Positions 1 through 12,329 of a stretch of 64,000 nt of DNA are shown piece by piece. The position numbers and the translations under genes were made by a program. Location: the NCBI GenBank assembly GCA_001414485.1, contig LLEY01000006.1:1-64000 (forward strand), given 5' to 3'. The notes beneath the pieces are model-generated. The model saw only the letters and a program-made list of their open reading frames with translations, searched no databases and was not told where the DNA came from. Within the stretch, counting starts at the first letter, position 1. Every line of letters begins with the position of its first letter. The stretch is from Calycina herbarum. Its lineage: Eukaryota; Ascomycota; Leotiomycetes; Helotiales; Pezizellaceae.

Positions 1-1729
1 AACCCCAGGAGCAAAAACTCCGTCATAGATAGATCAACAACCCTCAAACCCCGGACCATAAGCTCCGCAAACATCCCCCTACAAGTACCTCTACACTAGT
101 ACCTCCCTCTCTCACACACACGGAACCCACACGGAACCCCCTCCGGATCGCGAAGAGCAACAAAAACAACGTCTGAACATGAAAAGAAAATCATCAGCAT
201 AAAACAATATCACATCCCCAGTCGATCTCTGCACGCCGATCTCCGCACGCCGATCCTTCTTGATCCCCCTTTTTAGAAAAGAAAAGATCATCCAACAAAG
301 TCAAGGCAAGATGGATCGCGAGTCCTCGCTGTATCTCATAACAGATAGAGCAAGCCCAACTTAGAAAGCCCAACCTAGAAACCTAACTCAACTTAACTCA
401 ACCAGAGAAAGAAAGAAAGAAAGAAAGGAACACGCCATACCCCCCTTTCGCCAGGACCCCCTCCCCCTTCAAAAACCACAAAGTAAGCATTGAGTAAACA
501 CAAAGAAACCCCTCCAACTAACACCAGGCAACAAAAATGAACACAAAAAACCACCCACCATTTCCAAACATCCCACTAGATAGCCAGCCAGCCGCCTCCC
601 TCCATTTACCAAAAAAACCCACAAAAGAACTCACCAAGACAACTGAAACCCTACAAGATGAAAGAAATGGGGAAAAAAGATAAGGAGGTTAGAGATACAC
701 ACACACACATACACACACACACATACACACACACACATACACACATACACACATACATACACACATACAGACATACAGACACACATACAGACATACAGAC
801 ATACACACATACACACATACACACATACACACATACATACACACATACATACACATACAAAGCTAAATATAAAATCCAATCCAATGAATCAATCAATCAA
901 TCAATCAATCACACACACACACATTTATATATATATATATATATATTTACTACGCTACACGCTACACGCTATACTAAAAAACCAAAATTCCCATTTCAAA
1001 AGAAACTTTCAAAGCCCCGAAAACAACAACAACAAAAAAAGGAAAAAAGGGGGAAAAAAAGAAAAAATAACGGCATGAGAAAAGAGAAAGTCCCCAATTA
1101 CATAAATATATAAACAACTTCATCCCTCTTCTCTTACCCACTCCACCCCCATCCAACATCCAACAACCAAGCCCCCCTTCCATCCATCCATCAAGGCCCT
1201 AGAGAAGACAAAGCAACCAAAAAAAACAAGAACATACACAATACCATGGCGAAAAGAAAAAAAAGAGGTGAAAAAAGGTTTGATACTCCGGGTATTAAAA
1301 GAGAAAGCACTACTATAAAAAGACCTCAACAACTATAAGAGAAACCACCTCCAAGATACACACGAAAAGAGCGGCTCCCCGCCACAAATACAAAAAAACA
1401 AGTAATAAAAAAAAAGTATTTCTTTCTTTCTGTCTTCTTTTGGTCGCCTGCTTCACTTTTCCTACAACTTCATTCTCCCCCACTACGGTAAATACAACTA
1501 CACATTTGGCAACCTCCCCCCGTCTCACTTCCTCATCAACCACCACATACAAGAAAGGTATGATAACTGCTACTTACAGAAATAAGGAGATTGGAAAAGC
1601 ATGTCAACAAGGACAGTAAAAGAAAGAAAAAGGGAATGGTCACCGCCCAGTGAAGTCATTGTAAACGCCATCCGAAAATAAAAACACAATACTCCCAACA
1701 AAACAATCAAAAAAACTATTCGAAATCTC
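1..1729. other. Low-complexity intergenic region, no gene seen
   Basis: This A- and C-rich stretch lies downstream of the DENN gene, which ends at 1730. Its open frames are repetitive translations of short tandem repeats (Val-Cys-Tyr or His-Thr runs) and are not credible genes. A GAAA tract lies near 404-428 and a complex CA/ACAT tract near 690-860. Confidence 0.8.
690..945. repeat. Compound microsatellite (CA/ACAT, AATC, AC, TA)
   Basis: Successive simple repeats are visible: ACACAT/ACAT units at about 694-860, an ATCA run at about 885-910, an AC run at about 908-923 and a TA run at about 924-945. They lie between genes and are likely polymorphic in length. No coding function is supported. 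Confidence 0.9.
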
Positions 1730-4668
1730 CTATCGTCCACCTAATGCAGATATCCGGGCACCCGCTGGGCGGTGAAGGAGATTCGCTTTAGTGGTGATCT
1801 CGTGCTCATCCGCGCTTCTTCCCTCGGTCTCCTCGTCACTGTCCTCGACAATTTTGGTTGGGATATCCGTTCCGATGTTATATTGCTGACTACTCCGCTC
1901 CGGGGTGGTGGTGGTGCTGGCGATGGACATGGATGTGCTTGATCTGTGGATGAGATCGGGAGTGGGAGGGATGGTAGATGTACGTCCACTCGGTTGGAGA
2001 AGGCTGTCGTCACCCATTTCCGACTGACCGGACTGACCATCGTCACTGGCCGAGACATTTGACAAGTTACTTTGTCTGTGATATGCTCGCTTTTGACGGT
2101 TACGGGCGAGCTCCTCAGCCTCGACCTCTGCGTCGTGGGCAAGTTGAAGACCCTCGACAGCAGCAGCACACTGGTCGCTGATGTTGCGAATGATGTGAGC
2201 AATAGCATCGGTCTTGTCGCGAAGGTGGCGGTCGGCTACATCCACGATGCTCATTTGGCTGTATCGCTTGCTGTTTCTCAAGCCGTTTCTAAGACGAGTT
2301 TCCATTTCGGGGCTCATGTCATCACCGCTCTTGTATCGTGGTTTTGGAGCGACGGTTCCGTTCTCCTCTCCCTTGCCCTCCTCAGCGATGTCGTCGAGTT
2401 CCTCTGCCTCATCATCGTAATCTCCCTCAATGTACTCTGCCAAATCGGGGCTCTTTCCAAGGGTTGATACGAGGTGCTCCATGTGATGGGCTTGACCACC
2501 AATCAAGCTACGAAGGTGGAGAACAACACGTTGTGCCTCGTCACGTTGGCGAACAATGGTGACGTTGGTTTGTTGAAGTCCAGAAAGTTCCTTCTTGTTT
2601 CTCTTGCGCTCACGCTCGAGCTCCTCGGCAATCTCTTGTTGGAGCACAAGTGCTTCCAAAGCATCGTCACGTTGCTTCTCAGTACCCGACAAGCGAGTAG
2701 TGAGGCGTTGAGCATCGTCCTTCTGTTGATCGATGAGACCAGTAAGACGTCTGTTTTCACGCTTGTGGTTCTCAATCTTAACCTTGAGATCTTGAGTCTC
2801 TTTGGTAAGCTGTTCGGCAAAGGATTGGAATTTGAGGAACTAGTAGGGTTTGTTAGAAATAGATTCCATGATGCGACTGGTGTTAGACTTACTTGTTGTT
2901 TCCAGCTCTCCAACTCTTCGACCAAGAAGTTGTTTCGCTTAGAGACCTTTCCGAGCTCAGTGTCCATGCGACCCTTGAGGTTAATGAAATCTTGCCACGC
3001 TTCAAGAGCATCTCGAGAGTACTGGTTGCGTTCACGAACAATCTCGTTGAGGTGTCTCATGGAGACCTTGGTCATTAATGGTTTCTTCACCGCCCCACCA
3101 AATACGGCCTTCATACCCGTGTTCCGTCCCTATGAAACACTCGTTAGCAATCCGCGACTCATAATAATATCCCCTGCTAATATCAGAAAGAACGTCAAAC
3201 TTACCATCTTTTCGCAAACATGATCCATTACAGACATGACGGGATCCTGGGCCCACCATTCGGGGTCCTGGATTGACTCGACTTCCCCGCGCATCACAAT
3301 GATCTGACCAGCTGGGACCAACTTCCCGCCTCCATATGCCGATCGAAGATGTTGTGGAACTCCGGATGGTGTCACGTCTCCAGCGAGCGCTTGGGTGATT
3401 CGGCTGATCATCTTCGTGCGTTGTCCTGCATTAAGTGCAGTGGGTGGGCTAGAAGTCAAAACGAAATTGCGGTCCAAATCGACTACCAAAGCGTCCGTGG
3501 GGGCAGTGAAAAGACTGCGGCATTCTGCTGTGATACCCAAGATGTATGGTCCAGGCTCCTGAACAAGCTCCTTTGCATGTCTAGCATGAACCACGGGCAC
3601 GTAAAGACCACTCCACTCATATACTCGAACGCAGTATCTGATAGTCTCGGCAGCGACTGTAAGCATGGCCGGGTAGTGACTGACGAAAATAATGCGACGG
3701 GTAGGAGACAGAGCCGCCTCTATCACACCAACGATGTTTGGAACCGACAAGCAGGAAAACAATGGCCACATGGCGAAATTTTGGAATCCAGTTGGGGAGG
3801 ATGGAAATTGGTAGCAGAGAGCGTAATCCTTCATATCAATTCGGACCAAATCGTTGAGTCTGGGTGCTGGGAAACTCAAGATACGAGAAACCTCCTCGGC
3901 GTGGAAAAGATTGGTGGCCTTGTTCCAGTGGATCCACATACCTCTCAAATAATCTCCCAAAAGGTTGTAGAGAGGGTATCTTGAGAGGAAAGACAAGCAG
4001 TATGGAATCCAGTAGGTCTCATCGGGCGAGTCGTAAAAGTCGGATTCAGTTCGTCTTCGCAGGTCCCGAATGGTCTCGGCCCGCTTCTCATCTGCTCTGG
4101 ACCAAACTCGAAGGGCGATACCGTAAAGTGTGTGGGAAGAGTCTTGTTGGAGAACAAAAGAATGGTGCACACAGTGCGGTTGGCTGCGTCCAGTACAGAT
4201 TTCTACGTCGTGGGGAAAGCATGCCTGGTGTGGTATCAGTACGGCACAAAAGACACAAAGGTTTCATTGGCAACTTACTCTCATTGCTGCGTGCAAAGCT
4301 CTGGCAATCTCATTATCCTGCTCTAATCTTGGACTGCTACCAAGAATCTCTGGCAACCAAAATTGTCCAACAGCGCCCTTCATGTGTCCGATTTTGCCCT
4401 GGGATGGCGCTGGGGCCTTCACCCATTGCGATGGTTCCCGTCCCACACCACATACCATATAGGCATGAGTGAGCGTCTTTGGTGTTCGTTGTTGAGGCTT
4501 GACGTTCAACGTGGAGGGAATTGGCTGCGTAATGCGGGAGTGGAGAGACGAAGTTCGGCTTGGGATGATCAAGTTCTGGTCGGTCTGGTCTCTGGTCATA
4601 GGACGACCTTCGCGCTCCGATGTGCGAGGTCGGACGAAGGAGGAATGAGCATTGAGTGAGGGTCCCAT
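1730..4668 (-). CDS. DENN-domain protein with C-terminal coiled coil
   Basis: Four exons join in frame: 4279-4668, 3205-4224, 2893-3129 and 1730-2839, giving about 918 residues. The middle region matches the DENN (AEX-3) fold: a u-DENN-like start (MVCGVGREP, FWLPEILGSSP) followed by a core with FPAPRLNDL, VIEAALSPTRRIIFVSHYPAML and LVVDLDRNFV. DENN proteins are generally guanine-nucleotide exchange factors for Rab GTPases in membrane traffic; that role is inferred from the family. From roughly residue 450 onward the protein is charged and heptad-like (KETQDLKVKIENHKREN, ELERERKRNKKEL), so a long coiled coil is likely, followed by a Ser/Thr/Asp-rich tail. The start at 4668 is the first ATG of the open exon. 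All introns have GTAAG donors. I cannot tell which Rab it would act on. Confidence 0.85.
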
Positions 4669-7600
4669 GGTTGCGGTAGTGTTGAGCTTCGAATTGGGTT
4701 GATGGGTTGAAGTTGGGGGGTTTTCAATCCAAGTTCCCTAATATTAGAATCCGACTCGACTTTCCTGAAATTGATCGAATTGTCGACACACTCCAAAAAT
4801 TGGCAATTGAGGCTGGTCAATTAAATTCGAGCGCAAGCGGAAAAGGCAAAAGGAGCGTCAGACTCGAGTCGACTCGAGGAAGGTGTAAATGAACGTAAGG
4901 TTTGGGTGCTGTGGCCGAAAGTGAGGTCGAAGAAATTGTTAGTTGCAAGAGCAAGTCATGACCCAGTAAGCTGCGGAGGCAATTCACTATTGGCGCAGGT
5001 GAGAATTGAAGGTGAGAATCGAAGTCGTCTCAACCTTTCATGCTGTATGCAAATGCAAAGGTGTTGTGCAGAGGCGGAAACAACAGGAAGAGAGAGCAGG
5101 AGAAGCAGAGCAGAAGCAGCAGCAGAAGAATTGGGTTGGTGGCTCGTTATGTTTTGAATGGCGGGAGAGGGAGATCATACAGAAGGGGCCTGAACGTGCG
5201 TCTGAGTGGGTTTTTTCATCACGGCGTTTTGCTTGACGGGGGGGTGGGCGACAGGGTAGACAGGGTAGACAGGGTAGCCAAGGAAATTTGACTGGGGGAG
5301 CTTGATGAGGCGTGGCGTGGGAGAGGGAGCGAACCGAGAGGTGACAGAGCCCAGGGGGGATCAGATACGGCCACGCGGGCTGGTTAATAGGCCTGACTTG
5401 CCCTGATATGGCAGTTTTCAAGATTGGGGGTAGCTTGAGGGCCTTGTTTGCCCAATTCGTGGCTGTTGGGCTTGGCCCGATGCAATGACCGTTGAAAGCT
5501 TGCGCTTTAAGTATAAAATAGTGGCGATAGAGTAGCTGTCAGATTGAGATGGCAAGTGTGATGGCAAGTGTTGATTTCAGGTCTGGAATACCCTAAAGGT
5601 CACCCTAAGTCCCCCCAAGTCCCCCCTATGTGCTATCTGGTGCCCTTTTGGATGACCGTTTTGTGCCTGAATATCCCTTTTCAGCGTAAACTCCCCATAT
5701 CGATAGGCCCCGATGTGTCGACTTCCAGCGTGCTGGTGTCATGGCAGGAGACTAATGCACGCTGCTGCATGCAGCCAGCCCCTCGATGAATTGTTCCGAC
5801 TCGTCGTCTGCGTGCTGCTGCTGCTGCCGCTGCTGCGTATCCCCGGTCTGTACATAAAAGTTACATTAATACTATAGAAAGACAGACGGGAACTTGCTCC
5901 CTCCTGCTGATGATTTTCCTTGTGAACTGCCATTTTAACATTTAACAGGAGAGGTTATCGGCATCACGACATGCATGCAGGGAGCATCTCGTTGGCCATT
6001 GTGTCAATTTGTGTGGTGACCATGACTTGTTTACCCGAAATGCTTCAAGTTATCCTCTGCTGGTATCTGCACGCTTTGACTCGCGTTCTTGAATGCAAAT
6101 GGCCACTGGCCTACTCCCTGACAGCTTACGGCTCTTAGTTGATGCCTTATCACATCTCCCGCACCCCATCCACGTCGCTCGCTCAGACACTAACACATGT
6201 CCTCGGATGCTCTCTTGAACCAAGCAGTTTCCCTCTCCAGCCCAGCGCCCTTTTCGCATTTTCCGAACTTCATGCTCTCTCTCCGCCGACTCTCCCATCG
6301 GCCCCTCTGCGCGCTCTGCCTCGTCTGCCTCTATTTTTCCATTTCGGCGTGGGGAGAAATCATCAAAAGTCCAATCTCGCCGTTGTCGTTCTCTCAGGGG
6401 CAAACCCTGGTCGAGAACTGCAACGCTCATGCACAAAGCTGTCCCCGACTGCTTTGACTACCGCTAGACCCCTTCCCCTCTAGCCTCTCCTTCCTATACC
6501 CAAACAATTGCTTTCATTCCTCGGCAAGTGGGGGGAAAGAAGGTGGCAAGGAGCTGGATGTCAAGGGATCTTCGGGGCACCGAGAGACAGCAGCCGTTCG
6601 CTAAAAGTCCAATTCATCTGAATATCACCCTTCGACTTCGTGGGAGAAACGATGGCGTCCAATAGAATGACATATCTCGTCCTTTAGCTTCGTTTGACAT
6701 GATTGAAATTCGCCCCGATCGACCACTGAAGTTGAGATGGGAAACCAATGAGACTGGGAACCACAGCCAAATCGATTTCCAAGAGCAAATTGTCCGGGTA
6801 AGAAGCTGAATTGCTGGGAATTGTTGTCCCGATCATCGTGAAATCAAGGGTAGAGACCGATTGGTGTCTAAATCCCCCTTTATCCAAGGGGCTTTCCAAG
6901 GGGCTTTCCAAGAAGCTGAATCGTGATTCGATCGCGACATTGCTTTGTCCTGACAACCCATTGCGACTCGTCAATTCCTGCACTCCCCTCCCCAATATCG
7001 GGGGATATCAAATGAAAAGGCAAGCAAACAAAAACGTTACAAAGGACGAAGGACAAAAGAGTTCATAACCCCGCGATTCCTTCACATTCAATGATTCAAT
7101 GCACCACCTCTCAACCACTCGTTCCTATCCTTCCAAAGCAATGATCCGCGGATGCAAATTAATATGAAGCGGGATATCATCCAAGGTCCTTCCCAACCTA
7201 AACTTTAAATCTCCGCTACGCCCCGGGCAAGGGTGAGGTGAGAGGCTTGAGACTCGAGAGAGGCGAGGGAAACAAGTTTGCAGGTGGGCCTTTTTCCCTC
7301 ATCCAAAAAAAAATAACTTGAATTCAAGGACAAGTACAAGGGCAAGTACAAGTAGTACAGCATGCAGCACAACATACCCAACCTCCCCTTAATTCAACGC
7401 AGTGCCGAAAACATCCCACGACTTCCCACAAAGTCGTTCATCCCATCATCTCTCGCAGCGTCGCAATCTTCAGGGGCTCCGTTCATTCGTGTTTCCTCTC
7501 GTGAAGACACGCCTGTCTGTCCCATCCCAACCCCAAACCCCGACGAGCAAGAAAGAACCGGCGCGGAGATAAAAAGATGAGACACCGTAGCCGCACCACT

Positions 7601-8923
7601 CGTGAACAAGCAGTGCACATCGTGAAATTAAAGCAAATCTTATGCATCCCTTTCTGCCCCCAAGGAAAAAAGGGTTGAAACGTGAAACGTATAAATTTCT
7701 CACAAGTCCACGTGAGATGGCGTTCTTAGCTTATACCTGCCTCCACTACCTCCGTACATCAAGCTCGCCACCACTACTGTAAGTAGTCAAGATGACAAGA
7801 CCCAAAAGAAGGTTCGCCTTACTCTCCCCCCCCCTTAACTGTCTGTAGACCGCACAGACATTTCACAGCCAAACTACCCTTGCACATGACTTTCATAGTC
7901 GAGAACTAAAAAAGCTTGGATTTTCATCCCTTCAAAAAGATCGGGTACACCCACCCCTTCGATCGCCCTAGTGCTGTCAAACCCACCATCCAGTTCCACA
8001 GATCGAAGAAATAGCTTCACATGGCTGGAGATCTACATCTTCCCAATGCCTGGATAAAATTCTACAACTATCCAGATCGGTATCTAGGGCAGGATTCAAA
8101 CCGATAATAGGAAATCTCGATTCAGAATATGCATTCCCGTCCACAGGATGATGGCTGGAGCATTTTTAGGAATCCCATCTCCTTAGTGAGTATTGACGAA
8201 GAAGCCACTGGTATGACAGCAGGAAGGATCGGGTTCTAAAGTCGTCATGTGAGGTGACTTCCTCAGCTTACACAAATATCTTGGTCACCTTTTATTGCCT
8301 TGTGTTTCCTTGGTGTGGGGTTTTGTAGAACGGGTTTTTGGAGGGTTGGACTGGGGAGAGTAAGTCTAGCCTAGATGTCATGGCCACGTTTTTGGCAGAT
8401 GGCTTGTAAGGCTAACTTGGATACATCTTGTTCTGGAGACCTTGGTCGAGAACCAACTCCCACTCTCCACGAGGATCTATCAGATTTGAGATTGAAGATG
8501 CCTGTCAGGAAAGCCAGAAGAGAAAACAGAAGAGAAATCAGATGGGGATTTGATAAATGCTCTAGTGAGAGTAAGTCTAGCCTGTAACGCCCACGTTGTT
8601 AGCAGGTGGATACCATCTTGTTCCAAATCCGGCCCCAAATATCCATATGTAGTGCAAATAGTCTATATGCTGTCTCTATCCGATAATCCGAGTCGAGTTG
8701 GATGATGCCAGCCGGGAACGCCACAAAAGGAATCAGAAGTGAAACCAGAAAAGAAGGGTAAAGTTTCCCACGAAAAACCAAGCTGGACTGACGCGAATCT
8801 AGGAACTCAGCTTCTTGATGACCTCTCAATCCTTTCCGAACGCCTTACGCCCCTGATACATGCCTCGCTAACCAACCACGAAAGAATAGACGAAAAGTAA
8901 GAAGACACTTCTTCCACCTGCAC
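4669..8923. other. Long intergenic region without a supported gene
   Basis: More than 4 kb hold only short open frames without recognisable domains or convincing splice structure. A small direct repeat (three copies of AGACAGGGT) lies near 5254-5280. Pyrimidine-rich tracts near 6200-6500 may be promoter or UTR sequence. A diverged tandem duplication near 8350-8770 is listed separately. Non-coding transcripts cannot be excluded. Confidence 0.6.
8352..8775. repeat. Diverged tandem duplication of about 210 bp
   Basis: Two successive blocks begin with the same 17-mer GAGAGTAAGTCTAGCCT (about 8356 and 8567). Both continue through similar text: CCACGTT followed by GCAG, GGATACATCTTGTTC in the first against GGATACCATCTTGTTCC in the second, and an A/G-rich tail with CAGAAGAGAAATCAG-like words. 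Identity fades between these anchors, so the duplication is old. It lies between genes and no function is apparent. Confidence 0.6.
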
Positions 8924-9502
8924 TCAGCTTACCTGAGGCGCAATAATCTTAGCAACAACCCAATCCTTCTCATCAGGCCCCCTCATCACCCCCCGAAAAA
9001 GAGAAATACTCCCAACCTTCACCCCCTCACCCATCCAACTCAATTTCACCGTCTGCTTGAAAACCACCTGCTCAAAAGAATCCCTCACCGTATAAAAAAC
9101 ATCAACCCTCTTCCCCTCTCTCTTCTCTTTGCTCTTCAAAATCAGCCCTGTCACATCAAACATCACCTTCGTCTCCGTATTCTCTGTAATACTTGGTATT
9201 TTCTCCGCAACGTGAACGCGTAGGTATGCGTGTTCCCATTCTTTTCCCGGATCAAGAATTAGTTGGCCGGTGATGATATAGTTTTCTCCTATTTGGACTG
9301 GGTCTTTTCCTCGACCGCGGAGTTTCTTGGATTCCGAGGGCCAGCTGTGGATTGAGAATTCGGTTGTCCAGTAGGAACCGTGGTCGTTTTCTTCGCGGAA
9401 GCAGCGTTCGATTGTTGCGTAGAAGTTGAGAACCATGGTGTGGCCGGAGTTTTGGGGGGACTTCATGAATTTCTCAATCAGTGGTTTCGTGGTTGAGTCC
9501 AT
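8924..9502 (-). CDS. Hypothetical protein, about 192 aa
   Basis: One open frame of good coding quality runs from ATG 9502 to a stop at 8924. It has a central alternation of short strands (YIITGQLILDP, AYLRVHVAEKIPS, KVMFDVTGLIL, RVDVFYTVRDSF) that suggests a compact alpha+beta protein. The N-terminal segment (LNFYATIERCFREEN) is reminiscent of NTF2/SnoaL-like folds, but this is weak. The frame remains open upstream of the ATG, with no nearby upstream ATG, so a spliced 5' exon is possible. The stop falls directly after a GTAAGC that could act as a donor (APQ then GTAAGC), so a 3' exon is also possible. I do not recognise the family and assign no function. Confidence 0.5.
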   Translation of the reverse strand: MDSTTKPLIEKFMKSPQNSGHTMVLNFYATIERCFREENDHGSYWTTEFSIHSWPSESKKLRGRGKDPVQIGENYIITGQLILDPGKEWEHAYLRVHVAEKIPSITENTETKVMFDVTGLILKSKEKREGKRVDVFYTVRDSFEQVVFKQTVKLSWMGEGVKVGSISLFRGVMRGPDEKDWVVAKIIAPQVS

Positions 9503-10638
9503 GAAGGATTTCGAGGTGGTGAGGAGGTTGACGAAGTTGGGTTTGTATGAGTGATAAGAAAGTGACTGGTGGTGAGGAGGAGGTGTTGCCGTCGTTGCTG
9601 TGTCAAAGGTCTATTGGTTTGTGGCGCTCTTCGAATCGTGGGTTGCCTGTTTTGCGAAGGTGAGGAGACGCTGGATTTGCAAACAAGTAAACAAAGCTGA
9701 AAAGATGCAATGTCGCGAAGTGATTGGAGGAGTTAAACGACCTTTTGTTGGTGAATACCTACCTACACTCAATTGACTATAGAAAAGTGAATATCACTAC
9801 CAGTAATCGCTACTAAAGGCCAATGGATTATTTGCGAAGGCAAGGCCTATGTGTTAGACTTCAGGAGTGGTTTGGGGATTTCAAAAAATTCCACCTTACC
9901 AAGAATAGATTTCCGAGAATCTCTTCTGCCATGAAGCAATTCTGTAAAGGTCCTAGAATCTCCGGAACACTATGGAGGATGCCATTGAGCTGTTCATCTT
10001 TGCTTTGCAAATAGCAATCTTACCCTCCATCCCGTAAAAATATAGGAAGCCCTGAACATGAAAGCATTCCTGAACAATTTTCTTCTAGATCTTGGGTAGT
10101 TAACTGTTCGATTTCTCTGGTAAGAAACATAACTTGATATTCTCGCGCAGGAATTAGCGACCCCATTAAAATTTACAATTGGTACAACTCAACACAACAC
10201 GGTCGCAAAAATGTTAAAAAAACACCAAACGAAGCAGAAAGAAGGAGCTGGTTAACAAGCATTCTTGAAATAAGATGATTTGGAAAGGGTTTCGCTGTGA
10301 GACTCCTAGTTGAACCGGAAGTCAGTTTTCTATTTCCCGCCACTTTTACTGAGATATCATTGGCAGCATGCACTAAGGTGGGTCGGCTACGTCGCCCGAC
10401 TAGGACCGAATGATCCATATTTTTTTCTGACGAGGCTGAACTATTTTCTTTCGACCTTCCATTGAAAGTTCTCTTCACAAATCTACCATTCTTCTCATCA
10501 ATACACGCAATATTGTTAAAAGGCTTTGGATAACATACAAATCGTCAATCTATGTCTCTATCTACAGCCAAGTAGACATTTCTGACAATCCACCCCATAT
10601 TTACAACTCCGCGACATCCTTCAGCCTCGATCGCCCCA
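9503..10638. other. Intergenic region
   Basis: This separates the unknown minus-strand gene from BCD1. It contains only short frames lacking family signatures; the longest minus-strand frame (10173-10478) starts at GTG and looks accidental. The stretch immediately before 10639 should hold the BCD1 promoter; no clear TATA box was identified. Confidence 0.6.
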
Positions 10639-11802
10639 ATGGCAGATCCCCTCCTCTCCTCTCTCTGTACAATCTGCCGTACCAACACACCCAAATATAC
10701 ATGTCCCCGATGTTCCGTACATACATGCTCCCTCCCTTGTACCCGCCGACACAAACTCTGGTCAGAATGCAACGGCATCCGCGACCCAACCGTTTTCAAA
10801 CCCCGCTCCCAACTCTTAACGCCCTCGGGTGTTGACCATGATTACAACTTCCTCCACTCCATCGAAGCGCGAGTCGAGCGATCAGAGAAAGAAATTGTAG
10901 AGGAGCGCGGGTTAGTGCGCAAGGCAGAATTGAAGGCGGCGAGAAATGGAAACGAAGAACGAAGAAAAGGACAGAAAAGAGTGAACAAGATGGCACCGGG
11001 CGAGATGGCCATTGATAAATGTTTGCAGCTCATGGGAATTAGGGTTATTCGGGCGCCTGAAGGCATGAAGCGAAGGAAAGAGAATACGACGAATTGGAGT
11101 AAGAATCAGAGGTGCATCAACTGGCAGGTTGAGTTCTTCAGAGAGGGGACCGATGAACGATTCATGGCGCGTGCGATGGGGAACAAACCTCTCAATGAGG
11201 CTTACGACGATGCTTGCGAGATAGAAAAGAGGGAAAATTTGACGGAGGCAGAACTGAAGGTTTTAAAAAAACGAAAGGCGGATCAACAGAAACAAAGGGA
11301 AAAGGCAGCCAAGAGGATCAAGCTGAGCAATTCGGATACATCGAGTCCATCGAGTTCTCCAATCACAACAGAGCTTATATTGCAAAACCCTCGGACGAGT
11401 GCTTGGAACACCGTGCCAGATTCCGAATCAAATAAATCAGAACCACCAACACCCAGCAAATCTTCCTACTCCGAACACAAGAAGTTCTATCTTGTCCGAC
11501 CATATACACCATCATCCATGCCCAAAGTCTTGGTACCACTCGACTCCACGAAAACTCTCTCAGAAGTACTTCAAAGGAGAGCGGTTCTCGAATACCCTAC
11601 GATTTACCTATTTCAGCAAACCACACCTCTCCCCGAAGAGTTCATGCTAGAAAAGGATTTCCTAAAAGCGACGGGACAGCCGGCTTTTGACCCTTCAGAT
11701 GACGAGTCAAGCGAGGAAAGTAGTGTTGATGAGGTAGATAGTGATACTAGTAGTAGTGGGGATAGCCATTCCAGTTCGGAAGATGGAGAAATAAGCGAGT
11801 AG
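10639..11802 (+). CDS. BCD1: Box C/D snoRNA assembly factor, zf-HIT type (BCD1)
   Basis: A single-exon gene of 387 residues. Residues about 9-48 form a zf-HIT zinc finger: CTICRTN, YTCPRC, HTCSLPC and a HKLWSEC ending, i.e. the paired Cys/His pattern of that family. A central basic helical stretch follows (ELKVLKKRKADQQKQREK). A conserved C-terminal block (HKKFYLVRPYTP, VLQRRAVLEYPTIYLF) matches the BCD1 C-terminal region, and the end is a Ser/Asp/Glu-rich acidic tail. In yeast, Bcd1 is an essential nuclear factor for assembling box C/D snoRNPs, which guide 2'-O-methylation of rRNA. ATG 10639 is the first methionine and directly precedes the finger, so the start is secure. Confidence 0.9.
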   Translation: MADPLLSSLCTICRTNTPKYTCPRCSVHTCSLPCTRRHKLWSECNGIRDPTVFKPRSQLLTPSGVDHDYNFLHSIEARVERSEKEIVEERGLVRKAELKAARNGNEERRKGQKRVNKMAPGEMAIDKCLQLMGIRVIRAPEGMKRRKENTTNWSKNQRCINWQVEFFREGTDERFMARAMGNKPLNEAYDDACEIEKRENLTEAELKVLKKRKADQQKQREKAAKRIKLSNSDTSSPSSSPITTELILQNPRTSAWNTVPDSESNKSEPPTPSKSSYSEHKKFYLVRPYTPSSMPKVLVPLDSTKTLSEVLQRRAVLEYPTIYLFQQTTPLPEEFMLEKDFLKATGQPAFDPSDDESSEESSVDEVDSDTSSSGDSHSSSEDGEISE

Positions 11803-12329
11803 ATACCGCTGCTGATTGACAATTCAAAATCATATGGTCATCTTTCTATATTTTTATAATCATTTCTCCCCAGTTGGTTGTTGAAGCAGGGCCAGCGAAG
11901 TCGCTTGAATCTTCCCTTATGGGGCTAGGGTAGTTTCGCTAGCTTTTCCACCATGGTGTGTATTGCAGTTGCGTTTTTCTCCTTGTTGAAGTTGGCATAT
12001 AGGTCATACCAGAAAGAGGATTTGAATTTCTCCTCCTGCCGGGTGCTTCGAGAGTGAAACCAATCACTTTCCCTTCACATTCCAAGTTGTAATTGGACCA
12101 AGTACAGTCCACGGCCAATATGAAATTTAGTTCAATCCTCTTCATTTATTGTACAAACAACACTCCAAATCTGGGAAAGATATGTACCGTCACACATTCA
12201 CAACATTTCTTCACGAACAATTCAAAAGGTGGCACAAAGACGTGGAAACTATTGCTTCATAATTCAACTCATCGTGAACAACGATCATACATATTTCCGA
12301 AAAAATTCCCATCAAGTGCAAAGATCTCC
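11803..12329. other. Intergenic region between convergent genes
   Basis: This holds the shared 3' flanks of BCD1 (+) and the KGG-type gene (-). A T-rich run just after 11830 could serve 3'-end formation. No coding potential is seen. Confidence 0.6.

Noticed and set aside
631..1113. Open frames on both strands across the CA/ACAT repeats
   Set aside because: They translate simple repeats (His-Thr-Tyr or Val-Cys-Val runs) and show no gene structure.
5038..5421. Minus-strand frame of 127 codons upstream of the DENN gene
   Set aside because: Proline- and cysteine-rich composition caused by local base bias; no domain or splice support.
10173..10478. Minus-strand frame of 101 codons
   Set aside because: It begins at a GTG, has no ATG near its start and no recognisable feature.
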